Positions 1 to 6,480 of a stretch of 7,547 nt of DNA are shown piece after piece. Under the pieces are notes generated by a model that did not search any database, had not been told where the DNA came from, and saw only the letters and a list, made by a program, of their open reading frames with translations. The stretch is taken from positions 1-7,547 of the forward strand of contig JBLGEO010000002.1 of NCBI GenBank assembly GCA_047445235.1, written 5' to 3'. A program made the translations under genes and the position numbers. Every line of letters starts with the position of its first letter. Position 1 is the first letter of the stretch. Source of the DNA: JBDSRX01 sp047445235. GTDB lineage: Bacteria; Patescibacteriota; Dojkabacteria; J137.

Positions 1-38
1 CAATCCTCATTAAATGTAGGCATGTGTGAATATGACAT
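1..38 (-). CDS. Possible 5' end of a further minus-strand gene (partial)
   Basis: Reading the minus strand from an ATG at 38 gives an open frame to the window edge (MSYSHMPTFNED). It begins 19 bases after the stop codon of the 148-aa gene, a spacing like the 6- and 21-base gaps in the other operon here, so it could be the next gene of the same transcript. No Shine-Dalgarno is visible, but none of the better-supported genes here has one. A competing reading is a plus-strand gene tail (positions 1-42, ending in TAA). Twelve codons cannot decide between them. Confidence 0.3.
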   Translation of the reverse strand, partial: MSYSHMPTFNED

Positions 39-57
39 ATAAAATAATTAAAAAATA

Positions 58-504
58 TTATTGTTCATTAAAAACGTAATTTACTGAATCATGTTTATTT
101 CCTATAAAACTTTGTCTTATTACTTTAAATTCCTGGTTATTTAAATATCCTCTTCGGTCGAATTGACCACCTATATCCTCGAAGTTAATACTAAAGTGAA
201 GCATGGACATTGCCTGCTTCACTTTTCCTACTAAATTAGTACTTTCTTGGTAATCATCATTACTTCCGTATAAGAAATTTAAATTAGGGTTAAAATCGCA
301 TCCTATTGTTTCTTTTGAAATAGTATTTATAACCTCATCAAAACTATGATTTGTTCTAAAGTGCAAATATTTAGCCTTAACACCATCAGTTAATACAACT
401 ACTACACAGTAGTTCGCAAATTCAATATCCGTTAGATGTATTTCAGATATAAGACCTACAAGAACTCTAGGTTTTAAAAAATCAAGATTTTGATATATGT
501 CCAT
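58..504 (-). CDS. Hypothetical protein, 148 aa
   Basis: I do not recognise a family. The protein looks soluble and cytoplasmic: it has no signal peptide and no long hydrophobic segment. A short hydrophobic beta-like stretch (VVVVLTDG, residues 34-41) is followed by mixed polar sequence. The C-terminal third is rich in Asn, Phe and Gly-Asn/Asp turns, with an aromatic end. The ATG at 504 is the only sensible start near the 5' end of the frame, and it has no ribosome binding site. Its 5' side is unusual: a strong intrinsic terminator on the same strand ends only 11 bases before the ATG, and no promoter is recognisable between them. Expression may therefore depend on readthrough from the upstream peptide unit. 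It may be co-transcribed with a gene starting at 38. The reading frame itself is convincing (no competing frame, ordinary AT-rich codon use); the function is unknown. Confidence 0.75.
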   Translation of the reverse strand: MDIYQNLDFLKPRVLVGLISEIHLTDIEFANYCVVVVLTDGVKAKYLHFRTNHSFDEVINTISKETIGCDFNPNLNFLYGSNDDYQESTNLVGKVKQAMSMLHFSINFEDIGGQFDRRGYLNNQEFKVIRQSFIGNKHDSVNYVFNEQ

Positions 505-515
505 AAAATAAAGAT

Positions 516-540
516 AAAAAAAACTCCCTTTCGGGAGCTT
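516..540 (-). terminator. Intrinsic terminator with GAAA loop, just upstream of the 148-aa gene
   Basis: Read on the minus strand, AAGCTCCC-GAAA-GGGAGTTT folds into an 8-bp stem with one G-U pair closed by a GNRA-type loop. It runs into eight consecutive T. This is a textbook intrinsic terminator in the minus direction. On the plus strand the hairpin would have a TTTC loop and no long T-run. It ends the transcript that carries the 29-codon ORF. It lies 25 bases after that ORF's stop codon and 11 bases before the next ATG, so it could also act as an attenuator. Confidence 0.85.
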
Positions 541-564
541 GTAAATTTATGTTAGATAATACTT

Positions 565-654
565 CTATACAATCTTTAACTCCCTATGCGAAATTGAACC
601 TACAATAATGAGGTTAATTACGAGAGCTAAAATTGATTTAAAAGAGTTGTTCAT
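565..654 (-). CDS. Candidate small hydrophobic peptide, 29 aa
   Basis: An ATG at 654 opens a 29-codon frame ending in TAG. The peptide begins MNNSFKSILALV and contains a hydrophobic segment of about 16 residues (about 7-22), flanked by a Lys on the N-terminal side and by His-Arg-Glu-Leu-Lys on the C-terminal side. This is the profile of a single-pass membrane peptide. Support comes mainly from context: a good promoter ends 27 bases upstream of the ATG and a strong terminator begins 25 bases after the stop, so the ORF fills the transcript. No Shine-Dalgarno is seen, which is normal in this window. Alternatives are a non-coding small RNA of about 160 bases, or a leader controlling the 148-aa gene. 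Size and hydrophobicity resemble type I toxin peptides and other small membrane regulators, but there is no specific family match, and no antisense RNA promoter was identified. Confidence 0.45.
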   Translation of the reverse strand: MNNSFKSILALVINLIIVGSISHRELKIV

Positions 655-681
655 TTTTTGTTATTGAATTAAGTCGACAGA

Positions 682-710
682 ATTATAGTAATATTCTTTA
701 GAAAAATCAA
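682..710 (-). promoter_or_regulatory. Sigma-70-type promoter for the small peptide unit
   Basis: On the minus strand a -35 box TTGATT (710-705) is separated by exactly 17 bases from a perfect -10 box TATAAT (687-682). Transcription should start near 675, giving a leader of about 20 bases before the ATG at 654. The promoter begins just after the stop codon of the DUF2807 gene (716), so the small unit is transcribed independently of that gene. Confidence 0.75.
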
Positions 711-715
711 ATATT

Positions 716-1495
716 TTAATTACTAACTTGTTTTACAGCACCAGCTCCGGAAATATTCTGTGTTAATTTCTTTGGACTACCTTGATATTCTACTGTCCCT
801 GCCCCACTAACATTTAAGTCCAAAGATTCGTCTGCCCTTATTTTTATAGTTCCTAATCCAGACAATACTACTTTACAATCTTTGCTATCCAAATCATTCG
901 CAGTGTATTTTGCACCTCCAGAAGCGTTTACTTCCTGCTTTGTTGCAGAACCCGTTAAATTCACAACAGAGTTACCGCTGATATTTACATTCAAACTATT
1001 AGTAAATATTTCCATACTAGTCATACTGTTCCCTGACTGATTTAAGTCTAACTTATCGACTCTTACCTTGTTTTCAGATTTTAACGAAACATCTCCCGAT
1101 AAATCTATAGCTTGTAGGTCTTTGTAATTTAAGTTTATTAATACCTCTTTATTTGGGTTAATTGTATTGAATCCAAGAATAGTTTGCCTTGCAAAGTTAA
1201 TGTATAAAGTATCACCTCTAACCTCAGTAGTGATTTGTTTTATTATATTATCTTCTGCTTTTATTTCTAAGTTCTCATCTGAACTTCCTTGAGAAATGTT
1301 CAAAGTTACTTTGTCACTTGCACTTATTTTTGTGAACTTAGGTAGATTTCTTTTTTCCGAGGTAATATTTCCGTTACCTTGAACAATGGATGCTGGATAA
1401 ATAATAAAGTAGAAGACTGCAAGTATTGTCGAGCAAATTATTAATGCAATAACAAAAAGTGTAAATAAAATAACTCTTAGATTCATTTTAAACAT
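716..1495 (-). CDS. Membrane-anchored GIN-domain (DUF2807) beta-helix protein, 259 aa
   Basis: This is a surface-exposed protein of the 'putative auto-transporter adhesin, head GIN domain' (DUF2807) type. Residues about 8-34 form one strong transmembrane segment after a short basic N-terminus. The remainder is an extracellular repeat domain that starts with the family-typical GNGNITSEKRNLPKFTKI (40-57). It carries Ser-Gly turns at roughly 20-residue spacing (about 133, 154, 173, 192, 212, 230, 249) and closes with the diagnostic VSGAGTVEYQGSPKKLTQ and ISGAGAVK motifs. Such a period fits a right-handed beta-helix with one rung per repeat. The biochemical role of the family is not established; adhesion or envelope-associated roles are guesses. 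The start is uncertain: ATGs at codons 1 and 4 are both possible and neither has a ribosome binding site. Only a weak TATAAG-like -10 lies upstream. No terminator is seen before the next promoter. Confidence 0.88.
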   Translation of the reverse strand: MFKMNLRVILFTLFVIALIICSTILAVFYFIIYPASIVQGNGNITSEKRNLPKFTKISASDKVTLNISQGSSDENLEIKAEDNIIKQITTEVRGDTLYINFARQTILGFNTINPNKEVLINLNYKDLQAIDLSGDVSLKSENKVRVDKLDLNQSGNSMTSMEIFTNSLNVNISGNSVVNLTGSATKQEVNASGGAKYTANDLDSKDCKVVLSGLGTIKIRADESLDLNVSGAGTVEYQGSPKKLTQNISGAGAVKQVSN

Positions 1496-1659
1496 TATTA
1501 AAGCATTAACTTATAGTAAGTTATTCTACATCAAAAAAATATTTAATGAATCTAGTTTAATTTATTGAAAATACTTTACAAAGAATTTTAACTAATGTAA
1601 GCTGGGTTTTGGTGGTTGTTACCGATAGTTGACGTCTGAAATTTTTACGTGAGTCGAAT

Positions 1660-1765
1660 AAAAAAGATTCTTTCTTGGGGAATTTGGACATTGGTTCGCG
1701 TACATATCCCGATAATAGTTACAATATCGGAACAACTTACCTTAAATGCCCCTTAAAAGAATCTT
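1660..1765 (-). ncRNA. Candidate structured RNA: long imperfect hairpin ending in a U-run
   Basis: A 10-bp perfect outer stem (1664-1673 with 1756-1765) encloses several further helices. These are GGGG/CCCC (1677-1680 with 1749-1752), ATTT/AAAT (1682-1685 with 1744-1747), GG/CC, GTTC/GAAC (1694-1697 with 1730-1733) and CGATA/TATCG (1710-1714 with 1725-1729). Small internal loops and bulges separate them. On the minus strand the foot of the stem runs directly into six T (1665-1660), as at the end of an independently terminated RNA; on the plus strand there is no T-run. This favours a minus-strand RNA starting somewhere in 1766-1950. The rod shape with internal loops recalls 6S RNA, but I cannot match it to any known RNA family. 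It could also be a leader element of the DUF2807 transcript. Confidence 0.4.
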
Positions 1766-1990
1766 CGTAATGTTAGCAATTCTAAGATACCCCATCAACG
1801 CAAATCTAACGAGAGTTAACTCTTGTGTAGATGTAGAGAATATATACTAGAGATATCTGTCGTAAGTGAAACATACTGTAAGAGTAGATTCAAAAAGTTT
1901 GAAAGATTATTTTTTGATATATAAATACCAAGATAGGAAGTGTTTTTATAGTACATAAGTAATTTGGGAAGCACTATCAGTAAGTGTATA

Positions 1991-1999
1991 TGGTATAAT
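1991..1999 (+). promoter_or_regulatory. Extended -10 promoter of prfB
   Basis: TGG-TATAAT is a perfect extended -10 element. The -35 region at 17-base spacing (GCACTA) is poor, as is common for extended -10 promoters. Transcription should start near 2006, leaving about 15 bases of leader before the ATG at 2021. The spacing from -10 box to ATG (21 bases) nearly equals that of the hdcA promoter (22 bases), which supports both calls. Confidence 0.65.
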
Positions 2000-2020
2000 T
2001 AGTCGATATTATAAAACTAT

Positions 2021-3103
2021 ATGACAGATACAGACAAAATAAAAAATTTAGAGAGCAGGATTAACTTTATTAAGACAAAAAGACATTTTGAAACTTTATT
2101 TTCAGATCTAAAAAATTTAGAAGATAAAACTTCGGCTTCTGATTTCTGGAGTAATAACGAAGAGGCTCAGAAGACAATGAGAAAAATTGGAGATACAAAA
2201 TCTGAGATTGAGGAATTAGAAAATTTAGATAAAAACTTTAAAGATATAAAAAATTTATCAGCAGATGTTGATGAGTCGGATCTAGAAATGAATAAGTTTT
2301 TAGAAGAAGAGATCTTTAATTTAGAAAAAAAGATAGAACAATCTGAGTTAGATACTTATTTATCTGGCAAGTTTGATAAGTGTGATGTAATTATGAAAAT
2401 AATTGCAGGTCAGGGAGGTACAGAAGCATGTGACTGGGCAGAAATGGTGTTTAGGATGTATTTAAGGTATGCAAACTCTAAAGGATGGCAAGTTGTAGTA
2501 TTGGACGAGTTGAAAGGAACTGAGGCCGGAATTACAACAGTAACTCTACAAATTTCTGGTAAGAATGCTTACGGATACTTAAAGAAAGAACATGGTACAC
2601 ACAGACTTGTAAGAAACTCACCTTTCAATTCTCAGGGCTTAAGACAAACATCTTTTGTTGGAGTTGAAGTTATGCCTGTTGTAGATGAAGATATTGATAT
2701 TGAAATTAATCCTAATGATATTGAATTTACTGCCGTTAGAAGTAGTGGTGCTGGCGGACAGAATGTTAATAAGGTTGCGACAAAAGCAAGAATTGTACAT
2801 AAACCTTCTGGAATTGTAATCGAATCTTCTTCTCAAAGATCACAATCTCAAAACAGAGAAACTGCCATGAAGATGTTGAAAGCAAAGCTATACGAAATTG
2901 AAGAAGAAAAACAAAGAAAAGAGATGAGTGATGTTAAGGGAGATTATCAAGTAGCTGGCTGGGGAACCCAGATTAGAAACTACGTTTTACAGCCTTACAA
3001 ACTAGTTAAAGATACTCGTACACAGGTTGAAAGCTTTAATACAGACGCAGTTTTGGATGGAGACATTCAAATGTTTATAGATGCAGAGATAAGAGCACTT
3101 TAA
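2021..3103 (+). CDS. prfB: Peptide chain release factor 2
   Basis: This is release factor 2, which recognises UAA and UGA in the ribosomal A site and triggers peptidyl-tRNA hydrolysis. Its 360 residues are full length for the family. The N-terminal helical domain spans about 1-115. AGQGGTEACDWAEMVFRMYL (129-148) opens the core. The SPF tripeptide (200-202) identifies RF2 rather than RF1. The GGQ loop (245-247, within RSSGAGGQNVNK) is the catalytic motif. The C-terminal segment contains GWGTQIRNYVLQPYKLVKD and NTDAVLDG. The ORF is continuous from the ATG; the +1 programmed frameshift found near codon 25 in E. coli and many other bacteria is absent. There is no Shine-Dalgarno. The gene stands alone behind its own promoter, and its stop codon overlaps that of the convergent kinase gene. 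Its intactness argues against UGA having been reassigned as a sense codon in this organism. Confidence 0.97.
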   Translation: MTDTDKIKNLESRINFIKTKRHFETLFSDLKNLEDKTSASDFWSNNEEAQKTMRKIGDTKSEIEELENLDKNFKDIKNLSADVDESDLEMNKFLEEEIFNLEKKIEQSELDTYLSGKFDKCDVIMKIIAGQGGTEACDWAEMVFRMYLRYANSKGWQVVVLDELKGTEAGITTVTLQISGKNAYGYLKKEHGTHRLVRNSPFNSQGLRQTSFVGVEVMPVVDEDIDIEINPNDIEFTAVRSSGAGGQNVNKVATKARIVHKPSGIVIESSSQRSQSQNRETAMKMLKAKLYEIEEEKQRKEMSDVKGDYQVAGWGTQIRNYVLQPYKLVKDTRTQVESFNTDAVLDGDIQMFIDAEIRAL

Positions 3104-5406
3104 TATACTGGCTCTCTACTCTCATCATTATATGTTCTTACACTATCTTTTCCAGCGAGTATAAATGAATTTTTATTCTCTAGCTCTGGAGTATATTTAA
3201 GTACAGTAAAACTAAATGTACTTCCTTCACCAATTTTACTTGATACTTTCACTTCTCCATACATAAATTTGACTATCTGATAAACAACATATAGACCAAT
3301 TCCGGTTCCTCCTGGTCTAACTATTTTTCTATCACCTAGCTTTCCATCAGATTTTAAGTACATGTTTGCCCTAAAAAATTTTGTTCCTAGCTTAGCAATA
3401 TCGGCCTCTGGAATACCTTCTCCAGTATCTGAGACAGAGAATCTAATATATTTTCCTTCATCTTGAAGCTTTAACTCTACTTGACCAGTAGCTGTATATT
3501 TAATTGAATTACTCACTAGGTTATCCATAACCTGTTGAATTCTAAGTCTATCTGCGTAACCATAAATGATCTCATTAGGAAGTGTTAGAATGAGCTTAAG
3601 TCCTTTCTTTTCTGCGTCATACTTGTAAGCCTCAAATGAATCTCCAACAACATCATTTGAATCAATCTTCTCAAAGTTCATATCCAATTTATCGTTATCA
3701 ATTTTGGCAGAAGCAAGAATAGTTTCTAAAAGTTGTATCTCTCTTCTAATATTTTCAGTTCCAATTTTTAAAAACCCTTCTAGATCTGTATTAGTAAACT
3801 GCTTACTTTTATATTTTAAGTCTACTACTCCCATTGCATTTCTAATAGTTCCAAGGGGAGTTCTGAGCTCGTGACCCAAAACATCTAGCATGTCTCTTTC
3901 TACTCTAAGTGCCTCACTTAACTTACTGTTTTGGCTCTGAATTTCTAAAGTGGCATCCTTAACTTTTTGTTGTAATGTTTGATTAAAGTCCTGAACTTCT
4001 TCGTAAAGCTTTGCTCTCATTAATGCGAGAGCAGTAATTTCACAAAGAGATTCTAAGTATCTAATCTGAACACTGCTGTACGATTCGTCACCTTCTTTGG
4101 AACCTAAGACCAAAACACCATTGCAACTTTCCTTTACACCTATAGGAAGAATTAATTTAATTCCCTTTTGTCTCATTTCTTCTACGATCAAACTAAGTTC
4201 GTGAAATGATGCTGAAAATTTTCTAGGAACCTCAAGTTCAATTTGATCTAGAAAGATAGGAATATAGGCTGTATTCTCCCATAACTTATAGATATTTTCG
4301 AAGTTTAATGACACTCTATTTTCTTCCGATTGCGTCTTTAAGATAACTTTGTTTCTGTCTTCTAACTTTACAAATACTGAAAGGATTACTGGTCTTATCG
4401 TTTTTAAAATAGTTTCATCAAGAAATTCAGCAATTTGTTCGTAATCTAGAAGTGTACTAATATTTCTGTTAAACCCGACAATAATCTCATTAGGTTCAAA
4501 TCCTGGATTAATGAACCTCGAGTTAATTTGGGTTTGAATAAATTTCTTGAAAGAATCGTAAAACACAACAAATATAAAAGCGAAGACTAGTCCTGTTATC
4601 ATTCCTCTAATATCAAGAGGATCTTTCCATATTAATGTATTTGCAATAAGTACAACTCTGTATGCAATTAGTACAACAACTGCAACGATTCCGTAATAGA
4701 TCACTCTTCCAATAAATACTTTTGTATCAAGAAAGCCGTATCGTATAATTGCTACAAATACACCTAATGTGATTGCTATACTACCAAGTGGACCAATTGC
4801 CTGAAGTCTAAATTCTTGAAAGAAGAAAGGTAGTATTAAGTTGGTAAACAAAATAAACACTGCCGCGAAAATAAATCCTAAATTAATCACTAATAATTGT
4901 TGTTTTGTTTTTCCATCAGTTTTTAAATATTTTCTAACTAATATTCCTACTGCAAATATGATTGCTACAACAATATAGATTAAGTAAATTGGATATAAAG
5001 GACCAAAAATTGTTTCTTTACCTGCATCTGTTGATAGTTCCTGTTGGCTAATTAAAGGTGTAACTAATGTAAGTATTGTTAATATAATCGTGAAGATATG
5101 AAAACCTTTGTTAGCCTTGGAACCTTTTATTAGAGAAACCCCATTCGGGAATAAATTCGAAAATATTATTGCAAAATATACTATTGCAATTGAAACAGCA
5201 AAATTAATTCTTCCCCAGAACAGAAGCAATGATGGATCAGTTTCACCGAGGTAGAAAGTTAATGTTAACTTCCAAGCAATAAGTGACATTAGAAAGAAAA
5301 AGAAAACCCAGTTTATCTTTTTTCTAGGATTTTGAAGAAGAATAAAAAAACCTACGAGTAGATTAACAACTACTGTTAGAATCGTGACAATAGTATCTAA
5401 ATTCAT
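3100..5406 (-). CDS. Multi-spanning membrane sensor histidine kinase with GAF domain, 768 aa
   Basis: This is an orphan two-component sensor kinase in the inner membrane. About nine hydrophobic segments fill residues 4-285 (roughly 4-24, 31-52, 61-86, 103-120, 136-158, 170-195, 203-222, 233-257, 266-283), resembling the 7TM histidine-kinase N-terminal region plus two extra spans. A GAF-like domain follows (about 310-460), then a coiled-coil linker (465-505). The HisKA domain has the phospho-acceptor His512 in LGHELRTPLGT. The ATPase domain shows the N box (MDNLVSNSIKYT, Asn629 and Asn633), the G1 box (SDTGEGIPE, 658-666), the F box (KFFRA) and the G2 box (GGTGIGLYVV, 699-708). All catalytic motifs are intact. 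A polar tail of about 30 residues ends the protein. It is the third gene of the hdcA operon, 21 bases after the 348-aa gene. No response regulator lies in the window. The GAF ligand and the signal sensed by the membrane part cannot be told. Confidence 0.93.
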   Translation of the reverse strand: MNLDTIVTILTVVVNLLVGFFILLQNPRKKINWVFFFFLMSLIAWKLTLTFYLGETDPSLLLFWGRINFAVSIAIVYFAIIFSNLFPNGVSLIKGSKANKGFHIFTIILTILTLVTPLISQQELSTDAGKETIFGPLYPIYLIYIVVAIIFAVGILVRKYLKTDGKTKQQLLVINLGFIFAAVFILFTNLILPFFFQEFRLQAIGPLGSIAITLGVFVAIIRYGFLDTKVFIGRVIYYGIVAVVVLIAYRVVLIANTLIWKDPLDIRGMITGLVFAFIFVVFYDSFKKFIQTQINSRFINPGFEPNEIIVGFNRNISTLLDYEQIAEFLDETILKTIRPVILSVFVKLEDRNKVILKTQSEENRVSLNFENIYKLWENTAYIPIFLDQIELEVPRKFSASFHELSLIVEEMRQKGIKLILPIGVKESCNGVLVLGSKEGDESYSSVQIRYLESLCEITALALMRAKLYEEVQDFNQTLQQKVKDATLEIQSQNSKLSEALRVERDMLDVLGHELRTPLGTIRNAMGVVDLKYKSKQFTNTDLEGFLKIGTENIRREIQLLETILASAKIDNDKLDMNFEKIDSNDVVGDSFEAYKYDAEKKGLKLILTLPNEIIYGYADRLRIQQVMDNLVSNSIKYTATGQVELKLQDEGKYIRFSVSDTGEGIPEADIAKLGTKFFRANMYLKSDGKLGDRKIVRPGGTGIGLYVVYQIVKFMYGEVKVSSKIGEGSTFSFTVLKYTPELENKNSFILAGKDSVRTYNDESREPVY

Positions 5407-5427
5407 ATTCCAAGCTGAGTTACAAAA

Positions 5428-6474
5428 TTATGGCTCTAGGTCTGCACCAAGTGACCTCATACGCCAAATACTACTATCTGTTAGCCTACTTTGCAACCTC
5501 TTAATATGCTTCCCCACCATACTCTCACCTATTGCCTTCGCAGTTTCCATGGGTTGATTCCTTATTCCTCTTTTAGCAAGAATAGACTTTGCTTTATCAG
5601 GGGTCGTTGTACTATCAAATAAATCTTGGATATTAATTGCAAATGCTACCAATATTATTTCTTTCTCAACCATCTCGTTATTACTATCTCTTGCCCTAAC
5701 CTTTCTAGTAACTTCAGTGAGTTTTACATGAGGATAGCCTAAAGCCATAAGAAATTTATATATAGGGTTACCTTTGTTTGTCCATGTAAGTGCGTATGGG
5801 TTGTTGACACCACTTTCTTTATGCCTTTCCAGTACAGTACCCATATTGTTATGTACTATCTCAGAGATATTATGCAATCCACTAAAATGACCATCAATTA
5901 CTATGTCTTCCATTACAGCTAAATTTGATTGGAAGTTCCATCTTTCGTCGTAAGATTCTTCATCTCTTAATACTTTTTCAAACGCTGCTTTTAGTTTTGA
6001 GTAAAAATCTACATATTCCGAAGTGTCTAAGTCACCTTGCCTATAGCCTATAATTGAAGATGCAACTCTTTTAAAAGCTTCATCCCTCGGAAGTATTTGA
6101 GAAGTCAAAAAACCTTGAACTTTATCTTTGTATCTAAGTAAAGTTACCGCCAAATCATTTTCTTCCTTACCCCCAAACTGCTCTTCTAATTTAGAAATAG
6201 CCATTTCCATTGTATTAACTTCTCCCCAGTCTATTTTTGAAAACCCCGTCATATAAAGTTCAATCAAGGCATCAAATATTGCGCCACCACCTTGAATCCT
6301 AGAAATTGGCGTATTTTCTATTTTGATTTGAGAATAATCAATTTTCCCTCCTATGTCACGTTCTCTTTTAGATTTGATTGCTTCTATCGCTGCTAGAGCC
6401 CTGTCTGTAGGCATCATCCTAGGTTTTGTTGGAACTAAATGAGAGTCTAGCGATTCACCAATTGCTTGTGCCAT
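5428..6474 (-). CDS. Hypothetical protein of the hdcA operon, 348 aa
   Basis: I do not recognise a family. The protein appears soluble and mostly alpha-helical, with no signal peptide or membrane span. Visible landmarks are an N-terminal polar helix (23-40), a glycine-rich turn QGGGAIFDALIELY (61-74), a charged helical middle (about 90-175), and WTNKGNPIYKFLMALGYPHV (231-250). A beta-like hydrophobic strand follows (EIILVAFAINIQDLF, 272-286), and the C-terminus is basic. The heptad A-x-A-I-G-E-S occurs twice, at residues 2-8 and 312-318, near the two ends. The gene starts 6 bases after hdcA stops and ends 21 bases before the kinase begins, so the three are almost certainly co-transcribed. In lactic acid bacteria hdcA is often followed by hdcB, a smaller protein needed for HdcA maturation. 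This protein is about twice that size and shows no similarity I can recall, so a maturation role is only a positional guess. Confidence 0.85.
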   Translation of the reverse strand: MAQAIGESLDSHLVPTKPRMMPTDRALAAIEAIKSKRERDIGGKIDYSQIKIENTPISRIQGGGAIFDALIELYMTGFSKIDWGEVNTMEMAISKLEEQFGGKEENDLAVTLLRYKDKVQGFLTSQILPRDEAFKRVASSIIGYRQGDLDTSEYVDFYSKLKAAFEKVLRDEESYDERWNFQSNLAVMEDIVIDGHFSGLHNISEIVHNNMGTVLERHKESGVNNPYALTWTNKGNPIYKFLMALGYPHVKLTEVTRKVRARDSNNEMVEKEIILVAFAINIQDLFDSTTTPDKAKSILAKRGIRNQPMETAKAIGESMVGKHIKRLQSRLTDSSIWRMRSLGADLEP

Positions 6475-6480
6475 TAGTTG

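Larger units (their letters stand above)
1496..2020. other. 525-base divergent intergenic region between the DUF2807 gene and prfB
   Basis: No convincing protein gene is present. The segment 1600-1850 looks less AT-rich than its surroundings and contains a long imperfect hairpin (listed separately). It also holds a perfect 12-base palindrome AGAGTTAACTCT (1812-1823) and a small inverted repeat TTCAAA-AAG-TTTGAA (1889-1903). The right end carries the prfB promoter. On the minus strand, a TATAAA box (1950-1945) without a good -35 is the best, though weak, candidate start point for a transcript through the hairpin. Confidence 0.6.

Noticed and set aside
1..42. Possible plus-strand gene tail ending in TAA at 40-42
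   Set aside because: Thirteen codons cannot be told from chance. The minus-strand start at 38 fits the operon spacing better, though it is also weak.
1590..1612. Minus-strand AAAACCCAGCTTA resembling the 3' end of RNase P RNA
   Set aside because: The conserved 5' element (GAGGAAAGTCC-like) and the other universal RNase P blocks are absent from the upstream 400 bases, so the match is most likely chance.
1600..1625. G/T-rich run on the plus strand as a G-quadruplex
   Set aside because: It contains only three short G-tracts of at least two bases before single Gs, which is insufficient for a stable quadruplex.
1677..1752. GGGG and CCCC blocks 76 bases apart, suggesting a tRNA
   Set aside because: There is no TTCRA-type T-loop, D-loop or anticodon arm in either orientation. 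The blocks are explained as one helix of the longer hairpin.
1746..1850. Plus-strand 34-codon ORF starting MPLKRIFVMLAIL
   Set aside because: It overlaps the 3' arm of the long hairpin and has no recognisable promoter or ribosome binding site. Its second half looks random, and an ORF of this length is expected by chance.
2639..2836. Open frame of 65 codons on the minus strand inside prfB
   Set aside because: It lies fully antisense to the highly conserved GGQ region of prfB, has an unnatural Asn/Arg/Ser-rich composition, and is explained by the codon structure of prfB.
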